Positions 19,601 to 31,141 of a stretch of DNA of 64,000 nt are shown piece by piece (position 1 is the first letter of the stretch; the number at the start of each line of letters is the position of its first letter). Where the stretch lies: contig CP128431.1 of the NCBI GenBank assembly GCA_032615215.1, forward strand, positions 62,001 to 126,000. Direction: 5' to 3'. The translations under genes and the position numbers were made by a program. The notes below the pieces were generated by a model. That model did no database searches and was not told the origin of the DNA. It saw only the letters and a program-made list of their open reading frames with translations. The stretch is from Microbulbifer sp. MKSA007 (GTDB taxonomy: Bacteria; Pseudomonadota; Gammaproteobacteria; Pseudomonadales; Cellvibrionaceae).

Positions 19601-22600
19601 CGGATGTTGATCCAACAACTCTTTCCCAAGCAGAGTTTGCCCCTCCACGGGCAGGGAAAGAAACAGAGCTAGCTCAGATCTGGTTTGATCTGCTCGGCCT
19701 CAGTAACGTTGGGCGCCACGACAACTTTTTCACTCTTGGCGGTCACTCCCTACTGGCAGTGCGTTTAGCCCAACGTATCCGCGAGGTCTTCTCTGTAGAT
19801 GTGGCGGCTACAATCGTATTTACGGCACCAACACTTGCCACCCTTGCTAGAGCGATTGACTGGACCTCCTCCAGCGCAGACACGCAGATTACCCCCGCTG
19901 ACAGAACCAAGGAGCTTCCGCTTTCGTCTTCACAGCAACGCCTGTGGTACCTGGCGGAGATGGAAGGGCAAAGCGAAGCTTACCACATGCCCCTCCTGCT
20001 TGAGCTGAAAGGTAAGTTGGAGGTCTCCGCCCTATCTCAAGCCATCGAGACAATCGTGGCACGCCATGAGACTTTGCGCACGCGGTTCAAGCAAAAAGAC
20101 GGTACAGCCCATCTGGACATTCAACCGGCAAATGCATGGCGGATGGAGGCACCAACACCGCTGACTGAAGACGATGATCTGAAGGAGCATGTTGCACGGT
20201 TGATTGCTGAGCCTTTCGATTTGGAGGCAGGACCACTCTTTCGGGCGGCCCTACTGCGTCGAGATGAGACTCATCATGCACTCGTAATTGTGATGCACCA
20301 TAGCATCTCAGATGCCTGGTCCATGGGTGTCTTTAGCAAAGAGCTGAGCGAGCTCTATTCAGCTTTGATCAAACAACAGAAGCCCAACCTCCCTGATCTG
20401 CAAATCCAGTATGCTGACTTTGCAGCATGGCAGCGGGAAGAACTCAGCGAGGGCACATGGAACGAACAGAAACACTATTGGGGTTCCAAGCTTGAAGGCT
20501 CACCAGTGCTTCTAGAGTTGCCGTTGGACCATCCGAGACCCAAACGACAGTCCTTCAAAGGGGCAGCAATCCCGCTGGAACTGGATGCTGCCTTATCTCG
20601 GAAGATAAAAGAGTATTCGGCTGGGTGCGGCGGTACCGTATTTTCCACGCTTCTGGGGGCCTGGGCACTCACACTTTCCAAGCTTTCAGGCCAAACGGAT
20701 CTGGTTGTTGGTAGTCCGGTTGCCAACAGAGACCACGCGCAGCTCGATAAGCTGATCGGCTTTTTTGCCAACACGCTTGCCATGCGGGTGGATGCAAACA
20801 AAGACCTGCCCCTGACCGAGTATCTTTCGCAAGTTCAGGAAACGGTGCTGGAGGCTCAGCAAAATCAGGACCTCCCTTTTGAACAGGTCATTGAGCATCT
20901 CAATCCGCCTCGAAGCCTTGCGCACGCACCGCTCTTTCAGGTGATGTTTGCGTGGGAGGGTGAGAACAATGATCAGTTTGAGCTTCCCGGTCTCTCTGTT
21001 GAGCTGCTCCACCATCACCATGGAGGAGCCAAGTTCGATCTACTGCTGTCACTTCAGAACGTAAACGGCCAGTTGAAGGGAGCAATCGAGTTCGCAAGCG
21101 ACCTGTTTGAACCAGAAACAGCAGCTCTCATTGGACGTTACTTTGAGTATGTCCTCGCGCAACTGGTCGCGAACACCAACGCAAAACTCAGTGACATAAG
21201 CCTGCTGACTGAGTTGGAGCAAACTCAGGCATTGGAGGCTTGGCAACAACGCTCTGTGCCATATCCTGAATTAGAATGCATCAGCAGGCAGATTGAAAAA
21301 CACGCGGCAGAAACACCCGCTGCGACCGCTGTTATCCTCGGGCAAGAAACGCTCAGTTATGGTGAGCTAAACAGGCAGGCCAATCAGCTTGCTCACACGC
21401 TCCGGCAGCAAGGTGTTGGCGCTCAAGCTAACATCGCAGTGTGTGTTGACCGTTCCATGCAGATGGTCGTCACTCTGCTGGGTATCTTAAAGGTGGGAGC
21501 CACAGTAATTCCGCTGGACCCTGCTTATCCGCGAGCGCGGCTTCAGGTTATTCTGCAGGATGTCCAGCCAGATCTCATCATCACAACAAATACACTGAGA
21601 GCCAAACTCCCGGAAGAGTTTGGGGAAGCAACGGCGACCATCGAAGAACTCAAAATACGGTGCCAGTCGGCATCAGCGGATAATCCTGCGCATGCGCCTG
21701 CCCCGCTTGATCCTGCCTACGTGCTTTATACATCTGGCTCGACAGGGAAACCCAAAGGCGTTGTGCAAACACATCGCATGCTGCGTAATCTGGTGCATTG
21801 GCAGTTAAAGCAAGGCCCGACGGATAAAGCTCCAGCACGCGTTCTTCAGTTTGCATCGCTCAATTTCGACGTGGCTTTTCAGGAAGTTTTCTGCACATTG
21901 TGTCAAGGCTCAAGTCTCGTACTGATGACGGATACGCAGCGCAAAGACATCGGCAATCTTGCTGGCTTCATCAAGTCCAACGGTGTTGAACGTGCCCACT
22001 TGCCCTTTGCAGTCCTTCAGCAGATGGCAGGCCTTTTTGAGTCCGAACACCTACCGGACGGGCCTGCTTGCGAGGTGATTACAGCGGGGGAAGCGCTGCT
22101 CGTCAACGATGGCCTGCGCAGGCTTCTTAAGGCACTGGGTGGACGTCACTTTTACAATCAGTACGGCCCCACCGAAACGCACATTGTGACCCAGCATATT
22201 CTGGACTGCGGGCACATGGAAGATTGGCCAGCTTCTCCGCCTATTGGAAAGCCAATGGATAACACCAGTGTGTTTCTTCTGGACGATGGCATGCGACCTG
22301 TGCCTTCGGGAACAATCGGTGAAATCTACGTTTGTGGAGATAATCTGGCCTCTGGTTACTTCGGCAATGAGGATCTGACCGCTGACCGGTTCATCTCGCA
22401 CACATTTAGATCACAGCCACCTCTTCGCCTGTATCGTACTGGCGATCTGGCTGCGTATCTCCCGGATGGCACTCTGGCATTTCATGGACGAGCTGATGAT
22501 CAAGTGAAGTTTCGCGGGTTCCGCATTGAGCCTATGGAGATCACAAACTGCGTATTGCAGATCGAAGGTATCCAGGAAGCCTTTGTTATCTTTGATCGGT

Positions 22601-25600
22601 CTACAGGTGCAGAGCATGCGCGGCTGATCTGTTACTTCGTTGGAAAATGTTCTGTCGACGCACTGCGAGCGGAGCTGAAAACCCGTCTGCCAGACTACAT
22701 GATCCCCACAGACTGGGTACCGCTTGACGAACTGCCCATCACGCCAAACGGCAAAATCGACCGCAGAGCATTGCCTTCTCCAGTTCGGCTCACAGCATCA
22801 GACTTCGAAGCGCCTGCGGCAGGCCTTGAAGCGGACATTGCGAAGGTCTGGGAGGTCGTGCTCAAGGTTGACCAGATTGGCCGCACGGACAACTTCTTCG
22901 ATCTGGGTGGACATTCGCTGCTTGCAACGCGGCTCATTCATACTCTGAACAAGGACCTGTCACTCAGCCTGTCCCTCACAGATCTCATCGAGAATCCGGT
23001 ACTTGCAGATCTTGCAGCTTCAGCCAACTCCAAGAGCAGCCAGCCAAAGCTGTCTGTGGTTCAGATTCATTCAGATGAGGCAAATCGGTATGAACCCTTC
23101 CCGTTAACGGACATCCAACAGGCCTATTGGGTTGGCAGAGATGATGGCTTAGGGCTGGGCGGTGTCAGCGCACATGCTTATGAAGAAATTGAAATTCCTG
23201 ATCTGGATCTCAGCCGCTTCAATGCAGCCTTGAATAAACTGATCCAGCGCCACGACATGCTGAGAGCTGTTTTTGCCAAGGACGGCACACAACGCATATT
23301 GCAGGATGTTCCTGACTACATCATCCAGACAGATGACGCCCGAGGGCGAAATGCACGTGTCGTAGAGCATATGATCGCCAGAAACCGGGAGGCCATGTCT
23401 CATCAGGTGCTGGATGCTGGCACATGGCCACTGTTTGAGTTCAGAGCCTTGCAACTTGATAATGGTGTCACTCGCCTGCACATCTCCATGGATGCCCTGA
23501 TCGTCGATGCTGCCAGCAGTCAGATTTTTTCCCGTGAGCTAGCCGCGTTCTATGAAGACCTTCAGGTCGAGCTCCCAGAGATCGAAATCACCTTCCGAGA
23601 CTATGTGGTGCAAGAGTTGGCGCTGCGGGATGGCTCACGCTATGCAACCTCGCTGAAGTACTGGCAGGACCGGCTTGCCACACTGGCAGCAGCACCAGAC
23701 TTGCCACTGGCAAAGCAGCCTGAAAGCATCAGCAATCCCCGGTTTACCCGTAGACACCTTGTGTTGGATGCAGCCAAGTGGTCACAGATCAAAGCAAATG
23801 CACGTCAACATGGCGTAACGCCCTCTGGTTGTTTGCTGACGGCCTTTACCCAGGTATTGGCCAAATGGAGCCAATCGCCTCAGTTTACGTTGAGCTTGCC
23901 GGTGTTCAACCGCCAGCCACTTCACCCTCATATCAACCGCCTCATCGGTGACTTCACGTCGATCGTTCTGTTGGAGGTCGGCTTTGATGCCACAACCAAT
24001 TTTGTTGCAAATGCAAAAGCAGCTCAGCGGCAACTTTGGAAAGATATAGATCACAGCGAGGTCAGTGGTGTGCAGGTTCTGCGCGAGCTGACCAAACAAC
24101 GCGGTGAGCAACAGACAGGCATGCCGATTGTCTTCAACAGTACTCTGGTGGAGATGATCCCGGACCAGGAGGAAATCACACTCTCCACTGCCATGAATGC
24201 ACAAAACGTTCATACGATCACCCAAACACCGCAAGTCTGGCTGGATCATACGATTCTGGAGATCGATGGCGAACTGTGCTTCAACTGGGACAGCATCGAT
24301 GAGCTATTTCCTGAAGGCATGATGCAGGAGATGTTTGACGCTTACTGCGCATTGCTGGAAGAGCTGGTGGCACCGGATCGATGGCAGCAAACAGCACTGC
24401 AAACCTTCCCTAGCTGGGATGCAGACAAAGCGCTTTCACAGCACTGGCCCTTGATGCATCAGCTTTTTGATACACAAGCTCTCAAGACACCTTATGCCCC
24501 AGCCCTCATATGCGATGCCCTGACGCTCTCCTACAGCCAGACCCGGCAACGGGCGCGGAACCTTGCAACTCTTTTGCAGCAAAAGGGATTGGATAAAGGT
24601 GAGCTTGTGGCTATCAAGATGCGTCCGGGCTGGGAGCAGACAGTTGCTGCACTTGCCATCCTGTATGCCGGAGGCGCGTATCTTCCAATAGATCCAGACC
24701 TGCCCGCAAATCGCATAGAAGGCATTTTGCGACGGACCGACTCCAAACTCATCTGCGTTAAAACCGGCCAGACTGACAAGTTAAAGGGTGTTCCAGATTT
24801 CGCTCTGACCATTGAAGTGGGCTCGGAACTGGACGCAGCAAGCGACAACAAACTCAAAACTGCGGAAACACAACCCGATGATCTGGCTTACGTGATCTTC
24901 ACCTCCGGATCTACTGGAGAACCGAAGGGCGTCATGATTGATCATCGTGGTGCTGTGAACACACTTCTGGACATCAATAAACGCTTGAATGTCCAGCCAG
25001 AGGACCGCGTGTTTGCTATCTCTGCATTGGGTTTTGATCTGTCTGTCTATGACATTTTTGGCCTGCTGGCAGCAGGCGGCACTGTTGTCATACCCAATGA
25101 AAATGAAGTGAAAGACCCCGCTCATTGGCTGGAGTGCCTGACACAACACAATGTGACTATCTGGAACTCCGCCCCTGCTCTTTTCGGCATGCTGGTGGAT
25201 TATACTGAGAGTGATCGTAAATCTCTGGGGACGTCCCTGCGCCAGATCATGTTGTCTGGTGACTGGATCCCGCTTTCACTTCCGAGCCGCGCCCGCGCGC
25301 TGGCCTCCAATGCTGAGGTGCTGAGCTTAGGGGGAGCGACAGAAGCTTCCATCTGGTCCATTTGTTACCCGGTTCAGGATGTCTTGCCTCATTGGAAGAG
25401 TGTTCCCTATGGCAAGTCGCTGGAAAATCAGCAGTTCTATGTTCTGGATGAGGCGTTGGCAGCCCGTCCGTGCAGGGTCACCGGAGAGCTATACATTGGC
25501 GGCCTTGGACTGGCCCAGGGCTATTGGCAGGATGAGGAGCAAACCAACTATCGTTTCATCACTCACCCAATAACCGGCGAGCGCCTTTATCGCACTGGAG

Positions 25601-27018
25601 ACCTTGGCCGTTATATGCCCGATGGAAACATTGAGTTTCTGGGCCGCATGGACACGCAGGTCAAAGTGCAAGGCTTCCGGATCGAGTTAGGTGAGATTGA
25701 GACCGTCCTCAACGCGCATGACGCGGTGAAAGCTTCTGTCTTTAAAGTCTTTGGAGATGCACAAAGCGACAAGCAGCTTGTTGGCTATGTGGTACCAGAA
25801 AGAGCCGGTGTCGACACGGATGCACTTCTGGAATATTTGCGAGCGCACCTGCCCCATTACATGATCCCGTCTTCTCTTATCGAGATTGAACAGATCCCAG
25901 TGTCTGCAAACGGCAAAGTAGATCGCAAAAAACTGCTACGGCCAAGCAGGTCATCGACAACTCAAGTCAGCTTTGAACCGAAAGGAAAGCAGGAAGAAAA
26001 GATCCGCGAGATTGTTTCGGATGTTTTGAAACTGGAACAGATTGCTCCAGAGGAGAACTTGTTGCAGTTGGGGGCAACATCAATCGATATCACGCGCATC
26101 TCTAACGCTCTTTCCAGCACGCTCTCCTTCCGCCCTCCGCTCGCAAAGTTTATGGGCAGCCCGAGCCTTGCGACACTCCTTGTGATGTATCGGGAGCAGT
26201 TCAGCCAAGTAGGTGCTGAAGCAGAGAGCACAGCGGCCAGTTCTGCGATTGCGGCCATTGAAGACCCACAGGAGCGCCAGACCTTCAAGGATCGTAACGC
26301 AGGTTTACGTCGGTTTGGTCAGCAACACACCCAGCACCAACTGGCACACTCAAATCCTCGTGGATTTGATGAGTTTGATGCTTACCGATCAGTGCGACAG
26401 TTCGTTCCCGATCCTTTGCCCAAAAACCGATTGGAAGACCTGCTTTCAGCTTTGCGGCGCAATCAAAAATCAGATGCCCCGAAACACCTGTTTGCCAGCG
26501 CAGGTGGGCTCTATCCGGTGCAGACGTACATCTACATCAAGCCTGACCGCGTGCAGGGATTAGACGGCGGGGCGTATTATTACGATCCGCAAAATCATGC
26601 TTTGATTTCAACGACGGATGGTAAGGCACTCAGTCCGGACACTTATGACTACTTCGTCAATCGCCCGACTTTTGAAGAGGCCGCATTTGCCCTGTTCTTT
26701 GTGGCAGAGCGCAAAGCGATAGAGCCGCTTTACGGTGAGATGAGCAACCAGTTCTGCCTGATCGAAACGGGCGCAATGGCGCAGCTGCTGACCATGCGTG
26801 CTCACGAGACTGGACTGGGGCTTTGCGGCATTGGCTCGGTTGATGAGAGAGCTCTGACTGATCTGTTTCAGCTCAGCTCTTCCCATAAGCTCATCTATTC
26901 TATGATTGGCGGCACGCGCACAGCAGACCAGAACCGGCAACACACCATTGAAACGTTCGGCACCACACCAGCTCTCGCGCAGCAAGAAGAAGACGAAATG
27001 GAGGAGTTTGAAATATGA
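16616..27018 (+). CDS. pppB: NRPS PppB-type, C-A-T-C-A-T-Cy-A-T-Ox, with frameshift near the 5' end
   Basis: Reading from ATG 16616 gives a basic helical N-terminus, then shifts frame at CCCC 16720-16723. Counting one extra C, the protein is about 3467 residues and the C domain opens correctly with PLSFAQERLWFL. Blocks (corrected numbering): C1 HHFISDG 168; A1 646; T1 1044; C2 HHSISDA 1228; A2 1705; T2 2099; heterocyclization domain opening FPLTDIQQAYWVGR at 2161 with DALIVD 2293 (DxxxxD); A3 2761; T3 GATS 3153; FMN-dependent SagB/McbC-type oxidase about 3210-3440 (SAGGLYPVQ). Pockets: D-V-A-D-V-G-A-I-D (Arg-like), D-V-Q-H-I-A-Q-I-V (Pro-like), D-L-Y-N-M-S-L-I-W (Cys). Cy plus Ox predicts a thiazole. 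The uninterrupted part is 16948-27018. Acidic tail EEDEMEEFEI; the stop overlaps the pppC start (ATGA). Confidence 0.88.
16720..16723 (+). other. Apparent -1 frameshift site (C4 run) in pppB
   Basis: Codons before are in the frame of ATG 16616 (Met-Lys-Val-Pro); codons after, from CTG 16723, are in the frame of the main synthetase and show no stop up to 16948. Re-reading one C gives Lys-Val-Pro-Leu-Pro-Leu-Ser-Phe, exactly the expected start of a C domain. One missing C (assembly error or real mutation) and -1 slippage of Pro-tRNA on CCCC explain it equally well. Confidence 0.8.
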
Positions 27019-30000
27019 ATGCACACCAACTGCTCAACCATTTCGCCAGTCACAATGTGAGCCTGCAAACAGATGGTGAAAAACTCCGTTTCAAGGCCCC
27101 AAAAGGATTTTTGGAGCCACAACTGGCTGCTGCGCTGAAAGCTCAAAAGTCCGAGTTGATTTCTCTATTACAGCAGCAGGCGCAGGCCGGAAAATCAACT
27201 GGCGTTCCGCTTTCTGCTTCACAGCGTCATTTGTGGTACTTGCACCAGTTGGAGCCTGATAATCCGTTCTACAACAACCCCATCGCGCTGAAGGTGAGCG
27301 GAGCGTTGGACGTCGAAACACTCCACCGTGCGGTGAACGCTATTGTTGCTCGTCATGACATGCTCCGCGCACAGTTTGGTCTCTGTGATGGAGTTCCTCA
27401 GCAGACTTTTGCTGAACATTCAGAGCTTCCTCTTGAGGTTCTGGAACTATCTCAGCTCAGCGATAAAGAGAAAAGCCTCGCACTGAACGATCATGTCCAG
27501 AAGGAAGCCAGTCAGCCGTTTAATTTGGAAGACGGGCCACTTGTCCGCTCCAGTTATGTGAAGCTCTCAGAAAGCGAATATGTCTGGCTGGTGAACCTGC
27601 ACCATATTGCTGCTGATGGCTGGTCAATCGGATTGTTCTTCAACGAAGTAACCGCCCATTACAACGCGTTCAGGCAAGGCACGACGCCTGATGTTCCAAC
27701 GCTCAAGATGCAGTACGCGGACTATGTGGCCCATAGCCAGCAATCGCTCTCTCGGGAACAGGAGCAAACCCAATATTGGACCGAGAAACTTGCCGGGTTG
27801 CCTGCCTTATTGGATCTGCCGACAGATTATCCCCGCCCCGCAGAGCAGACACACAATGGCGCGCACTTTGAACTCATGTTCGGGGATGAACTGAGTGAGC
27901 GTGTGAGATCCTTCTGCAAAAGCAGATCAATCACACCTTTTGCGTTGTTTCTGGCGGGGTTTGCCATTGTTCTGTGGCGCTATAGCAAACAGGAAAACAC
28001 CTGCATCGGAACCTCTTTTGCCAACCGCCATACCGCTGAAGTGGAACCTTTGATTGGCCACTTCATCAATACTTTAGCCTTAAAAACACAGGTATCAGCA
28101 CACAACACCTTTGCAGAGTTGGTGTCACAAGCACAGACGATCGTTTTGGAAGCTTTGGACAATCAAGACCTGCCTTTTGAGAAGGTGGTTGAAGCTGTGA
28201 ACCCGGAGCGCTCACCAGCCCATTCGCCTCTATTTCAGGTCATGCTGATCTATCAAAACCTTCCAGAAGGTTCCACTCACATGGATGGGGTGGAGATAGA
28301 AGCGCTTGCGACGAACAGTCAAACCGCGAAGTTCGATATCACGCTGGAAGTGTTTGAGCGCGGGCCTTCGTTCAGCCTCGGCTTTGAGTACAACAAAGAC
28401 TTGTTCACGCAGGCTCGCATCGAGCGCATGGCCATGCACCTTGAATGTTTGCTCTCAAACGCCATCGATGATCCGCATGGTCAAGTCGGTTTGATTGAGT
28501 ACATCACGCCAGAAGAACGGCACCTGCTTACGCAAGTCTGGCCTCATGGTGAAACGCACGCTCTAAGCTCAACGTGCATTCATGAAGCATTCGAAGCACA
28601 GTGCCAGCGCTCCCCCGATGCATCAGCTCTTGTCTGCGGTGAAACGGTGTGGAGTTACGCCGAGCTCAACGCCAAGGTAAATCAGCTTACGCATCATTTA
28701 CAGGAATGCGGTGTCAAAGTAGGCAGCCCCGTTGGTTTGCTCCTTGAACGCTCCAGCGAACTGGTCATCGCCATGTTGGCCACCCTCAAAGCCGGAGGGC
28801 ATTTCATTCCACTGGAGCCTGGCCTACCCTTGAAGCGCCTTGAGTACATGGTGCAAGACAGCCAGCTTGATCTGATAGTGACGCATCCGGCCACTGCCGA
28901 TGTGATGGCCGACCTGACAACCACCTGCAATGTCAAAGAGCTATTTTTAAATGAAGAGTTGTCGGAGGAAGTCACCCAATCCTACGCCAGCACCAATCTT
29001 CAAGCGAGCAGAGCGAATGCTGATGCGCTCGCCTATATCATCTACACCTCCGGTACCACCGGCGTTCCTAAAGGTACTAAGCTCAGACATAGGGGGCTGG
29101 TCAACCTCGTAGACTGGAGCAATCGTACCTTCCCGGCTAAGCCCGGCGATGCGCTTTTACAGAAGACTCCGATGGGATTTGATGCCGCTATCTGGGAGTT
29201 TTTCTGGCCTCTGTGTTCCGGTTCATCACTGGTCTTGGCTCCCCCATCAGCTCATAGTTCACCCGCTGAACTGGCGCAGCTCTGTGTCTCGCACAACATT
29301 ACCGCTGTTCAGTTTGTTCCAGCTATGCTGGATCTCTTTCTTGATGAACCTCTCATCCCTCAATGCACGCACCTGAGAGATGTGTTTTGCGGTGGAGGTG
29401 AGTTGAATGGTGCACTGCTACGCAAGTTTTCTAGCAAGCTGCCTTGGGCGACGTTGCACAATGTGTACGGTCCAACAGAATGCACCGTGGACAGCACCTG
29501 GCACAGCATTTTACCTGAAGATCATAACAAACCGGCAGCTCCCATTGGGAAACCTATCAGCAATGCAAAAACCTATCTGCTCGACGAGAACATGTCGGTT
29601 GTACCAGTTGGGATCGTGGGCGAGCTCTACATCGGTGGTTTTGGCCTAGCCTCCGGGTATCTGAATGCCCCGCAACAGACTGCATCTGCTTTCGTAGACA
29701 ACCCGTTTGTTTCAGAGGAAACACTCTACCGCACCGGTGATCTTGCCTATTATGACGAACAGGGCCAGCTGATTTTTGCAGGTCGCAAAGACAACCAGAT
29801 CAAACTCAATGGCTTCCGCATCGAACTCTCAGAGATTGAAGGGGTTTTGCTGGAACATGCAGATTGTCGCAGCTGTGCAGCCATTCAGGTTCAGCGAGAG
29901 GGCGGCGATGCTCAACTGGCGCTGTGTTACACCTCCTCAACGGGCGAGCCCTTGCTTGAAAACGATCTGCGCCAGCACCTTTCCAGCAAGCTTCCTGATT

Positions 30001-31133
30001 ACATGTTGCCTCACACTTTGCTGCACATGGAGGCGATCCCGCTCACCAATAATGGCAAGATAGATTACCGCGCTGTTGAAGCTGCCGTCATGGCTCATGA
30101 AGCCGTGTTTAAGGTCAATCAGGAAAGTCCCCGCGACCATATCGAGCTGCAGATCTATAACATCTGGCGAGAGGTGCTCCTGCATCCGTCCATGGGCATC
30201 AGCGACAACTTCTTCCATGTGGGTGGCTCATCTATTGCCGCGATCAAGGTCGCGCACCGTGTTGGCGAAGCGTTTAAGGTTCAAGTGCCTCCAAAGACCT
30301 TCATTTTGAACCCAACGATCGAAGCCCTGGCCAGTTGGATACGCGCCGGAGCACCTAAAGAAAATGCTCAAGACAACCTGATTACGTTCCGTGAAAGCCA
30401 AAATGGTGAATATGTGGTGTGTGTTCATCCTGCCGGAGGTACTGCATTTTGCTATTTGTCTCTGGCAAAGATCCTGGCCGATGACATCGGTGTTTATGGC
30501 CTTCAGTCTCACGGTCTGAACAGTGGAGAAGACACGTTATCTTCCATCCCTGCCATGGCAGAGGCTTATCTGAATCGGATTGAGCATATCGCGCAGGATA
30601 AAATCGTTCTGACAGGCTTGTCTTTTGGCGGTTATGTGGCGTTTGAAATGGCCCGCCTCCTCAAAGCGCGCGGAAATGACAATGTGAGTGTCATTCTCCT
30701 CGATACTCAAGGGTTTGAAGAACATGAACGCGATAGCCTCGCGCCCGTGGACCTCGATGAGTTTCGCGACAAGCTGGTCAAGTTCAACGGGATGTACCCG
30801 GGCATCGACGATGCGCAAATAGAGCGCTATCACCGGGTCTACAATCACAACCGGTCATGCGTTCCCAGCTATGAGTGCCAACCCCTAGAGGTTCGCGTGG
30901 TTTTTGTTCAGGCCCTCGGGTCTCTCAACAAAGACTTTTTGCATGAGTTACGCCAGTTCTGGATAGAACGGGTGACAGGCAGCTTCATGACCAGATTGGT
31001 TCGCGGAGACCATTGGGAACTGCTGGAGTCGGAAGAAATCCAGCGCGTCAAAAAAGCAATCTCCTACGAGTTTCAGTTGTTTGAGCGGAAGAACTCCCAC
31101 ACTCTTTCCCCTGCTGTACCTAGTGTCGCTTAG
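27015..31133 (+). CDS. pppC: NRPS PppC-type, TubC-docking-C-A-T-TE termination module
   Basis: 1372 residues. Residues 1-55 look like a TubC-type N-terminal docking domain (MNAHQLLNHFASHNVSL, then KAQKSELISLLQQQ). C HHIAADG near 196; A core TSGTTG near 677; T GGSS near 1070; type I thioesterase with GLSFGG, nucleophile Ser1203, and a C-terminal GDHW His. Pocket D-A-W-Q-F-G-V-V-D is close to Gln codes (D-A-W-Q-F-G-L-I-D). It adds the seventh residue and releases the chain; I recall pseudovibriamide A as a linear heptapeptide, which would mean hydrolytic release. Its ATG overlaps the pppB stop by four bases, so translation is coupled and PppB is the natural donor. Confidence 0.9.
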   Translation: MNAHQLLNHFASHNVSLQTDGEKLRFKAPKGFLEPQLAAALKAQKSELISLLQQQAQAGKSTGVPLSASQRHLWYLHQLEPDNPFYNNPIALKVSGALDVETLHRAVNAIVARHDMLRAQFGLCDGVPQQTFAEHSELPLEVLELSQLSDKEKSLALNDHVQKEASQPFNLEDGPLVRSSYVKLSESEYVWLVNLHHIAADGWSIGLFFNEVTAHYNAFRQGTTPDVPTLKMQYADYVAHSQQSLSREQEQTQYWTEKLAGLPALLDLPTDYPRPAEQTHNGAHFELMFGDELSERVRSFCKSRSITPFALFLAGFAIVLWRYSKQENTCIGTSFANRHTAEVEPLIGHFINTLALKTQVSAHNTFAELVSQAQTIVLEALDNQDLPFEKVVEAVNPERSPAHSPLFQVMLIYQNLPEGSTHMDGVEIEALATNSQTAKFDITLEVFERGPSFSLGFEYNKDLFTQARIERMAMHLECLLSNAIDDPHGQVGLIEYITPEERHLLTQVWPHGETHALSSTCIHEAFEAQCQRSPDASALVCGETVWSYAELNAKVNQLTHHLQECGVKVGSPVGLLLERSSELVIAMLATLKAGGHFIPLEPGLPLKRLEYMVQDSQLDLIVTHPATADVMADLTTTCNVKELFLNEELSEEVTQSYASTNLQASRANADALAYIIYTSGTTGVPKGTKLRHRGLVNLVDWSNRTFPAKPGDALLQKTPMGFDAAIWEFFWPLCSGSSLVLAPPSAHSSPAELAQLCVSHNITAVQFVPAMLDLFLDEPLIPQCTHLRDVFCGGGELNGALLRKFSSKLPWATLHNVYGPTECTVDSTWHSILPEDHNKPAAPIGKPISNAKTYLLDENMSVVPVGIVGELYIGGFGLASGYLNAPQQTASAFVDNPFVSEETLYRTGDLAYYDEQGQLIFAGRKDNQIKLNGFRIELSEIEGVLLEHADCRSCAAIQVQREGGDAQLALCYTSSTGEPLLENDLRQHLSSKLPDYMLPHTLLHMEAIPLTNNGKIDYRAVEAAVMAHEAVFKVNQESPRDHIELQIYNIWREVLLHPSMGISDNFFHVGGSSIAAIKVAHRVGEAFKVQVPPKTFILNPTIEALASWIRAGAPKENAQDNLITFRESQNGEYVVCVHPAGGTAFCYLSLAKILADDIGVYGLQSHGLNSGEDTLSSIPAMAEAYLNRIEHIAQDKIVLTGLSFGGYVAFEMARLLKARGNDNVSVILLDTQGFEEHERDSLAPVDLDEFRDKLVKFNGMYPGIDDAQIERYHRVYNHNRSCVPSYECQPLEVRVVFVQALGSLNKDFLHELRQFWIERVTGSFMTRLVRGDHWELLESEEIQRVKKAISYEFQLFERKNSHTLSPAVPSVA

Positions 31134-31141
31134 AGGTCATC

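Noticed and set aside
16948..27018. TTG 16948 as genuine start of pppB
   Set aside because: It would begin in the middle of a C domain with no ribosome site, while an excellent site and the missing N-terminal motifs lie upstream in a frame one base away.
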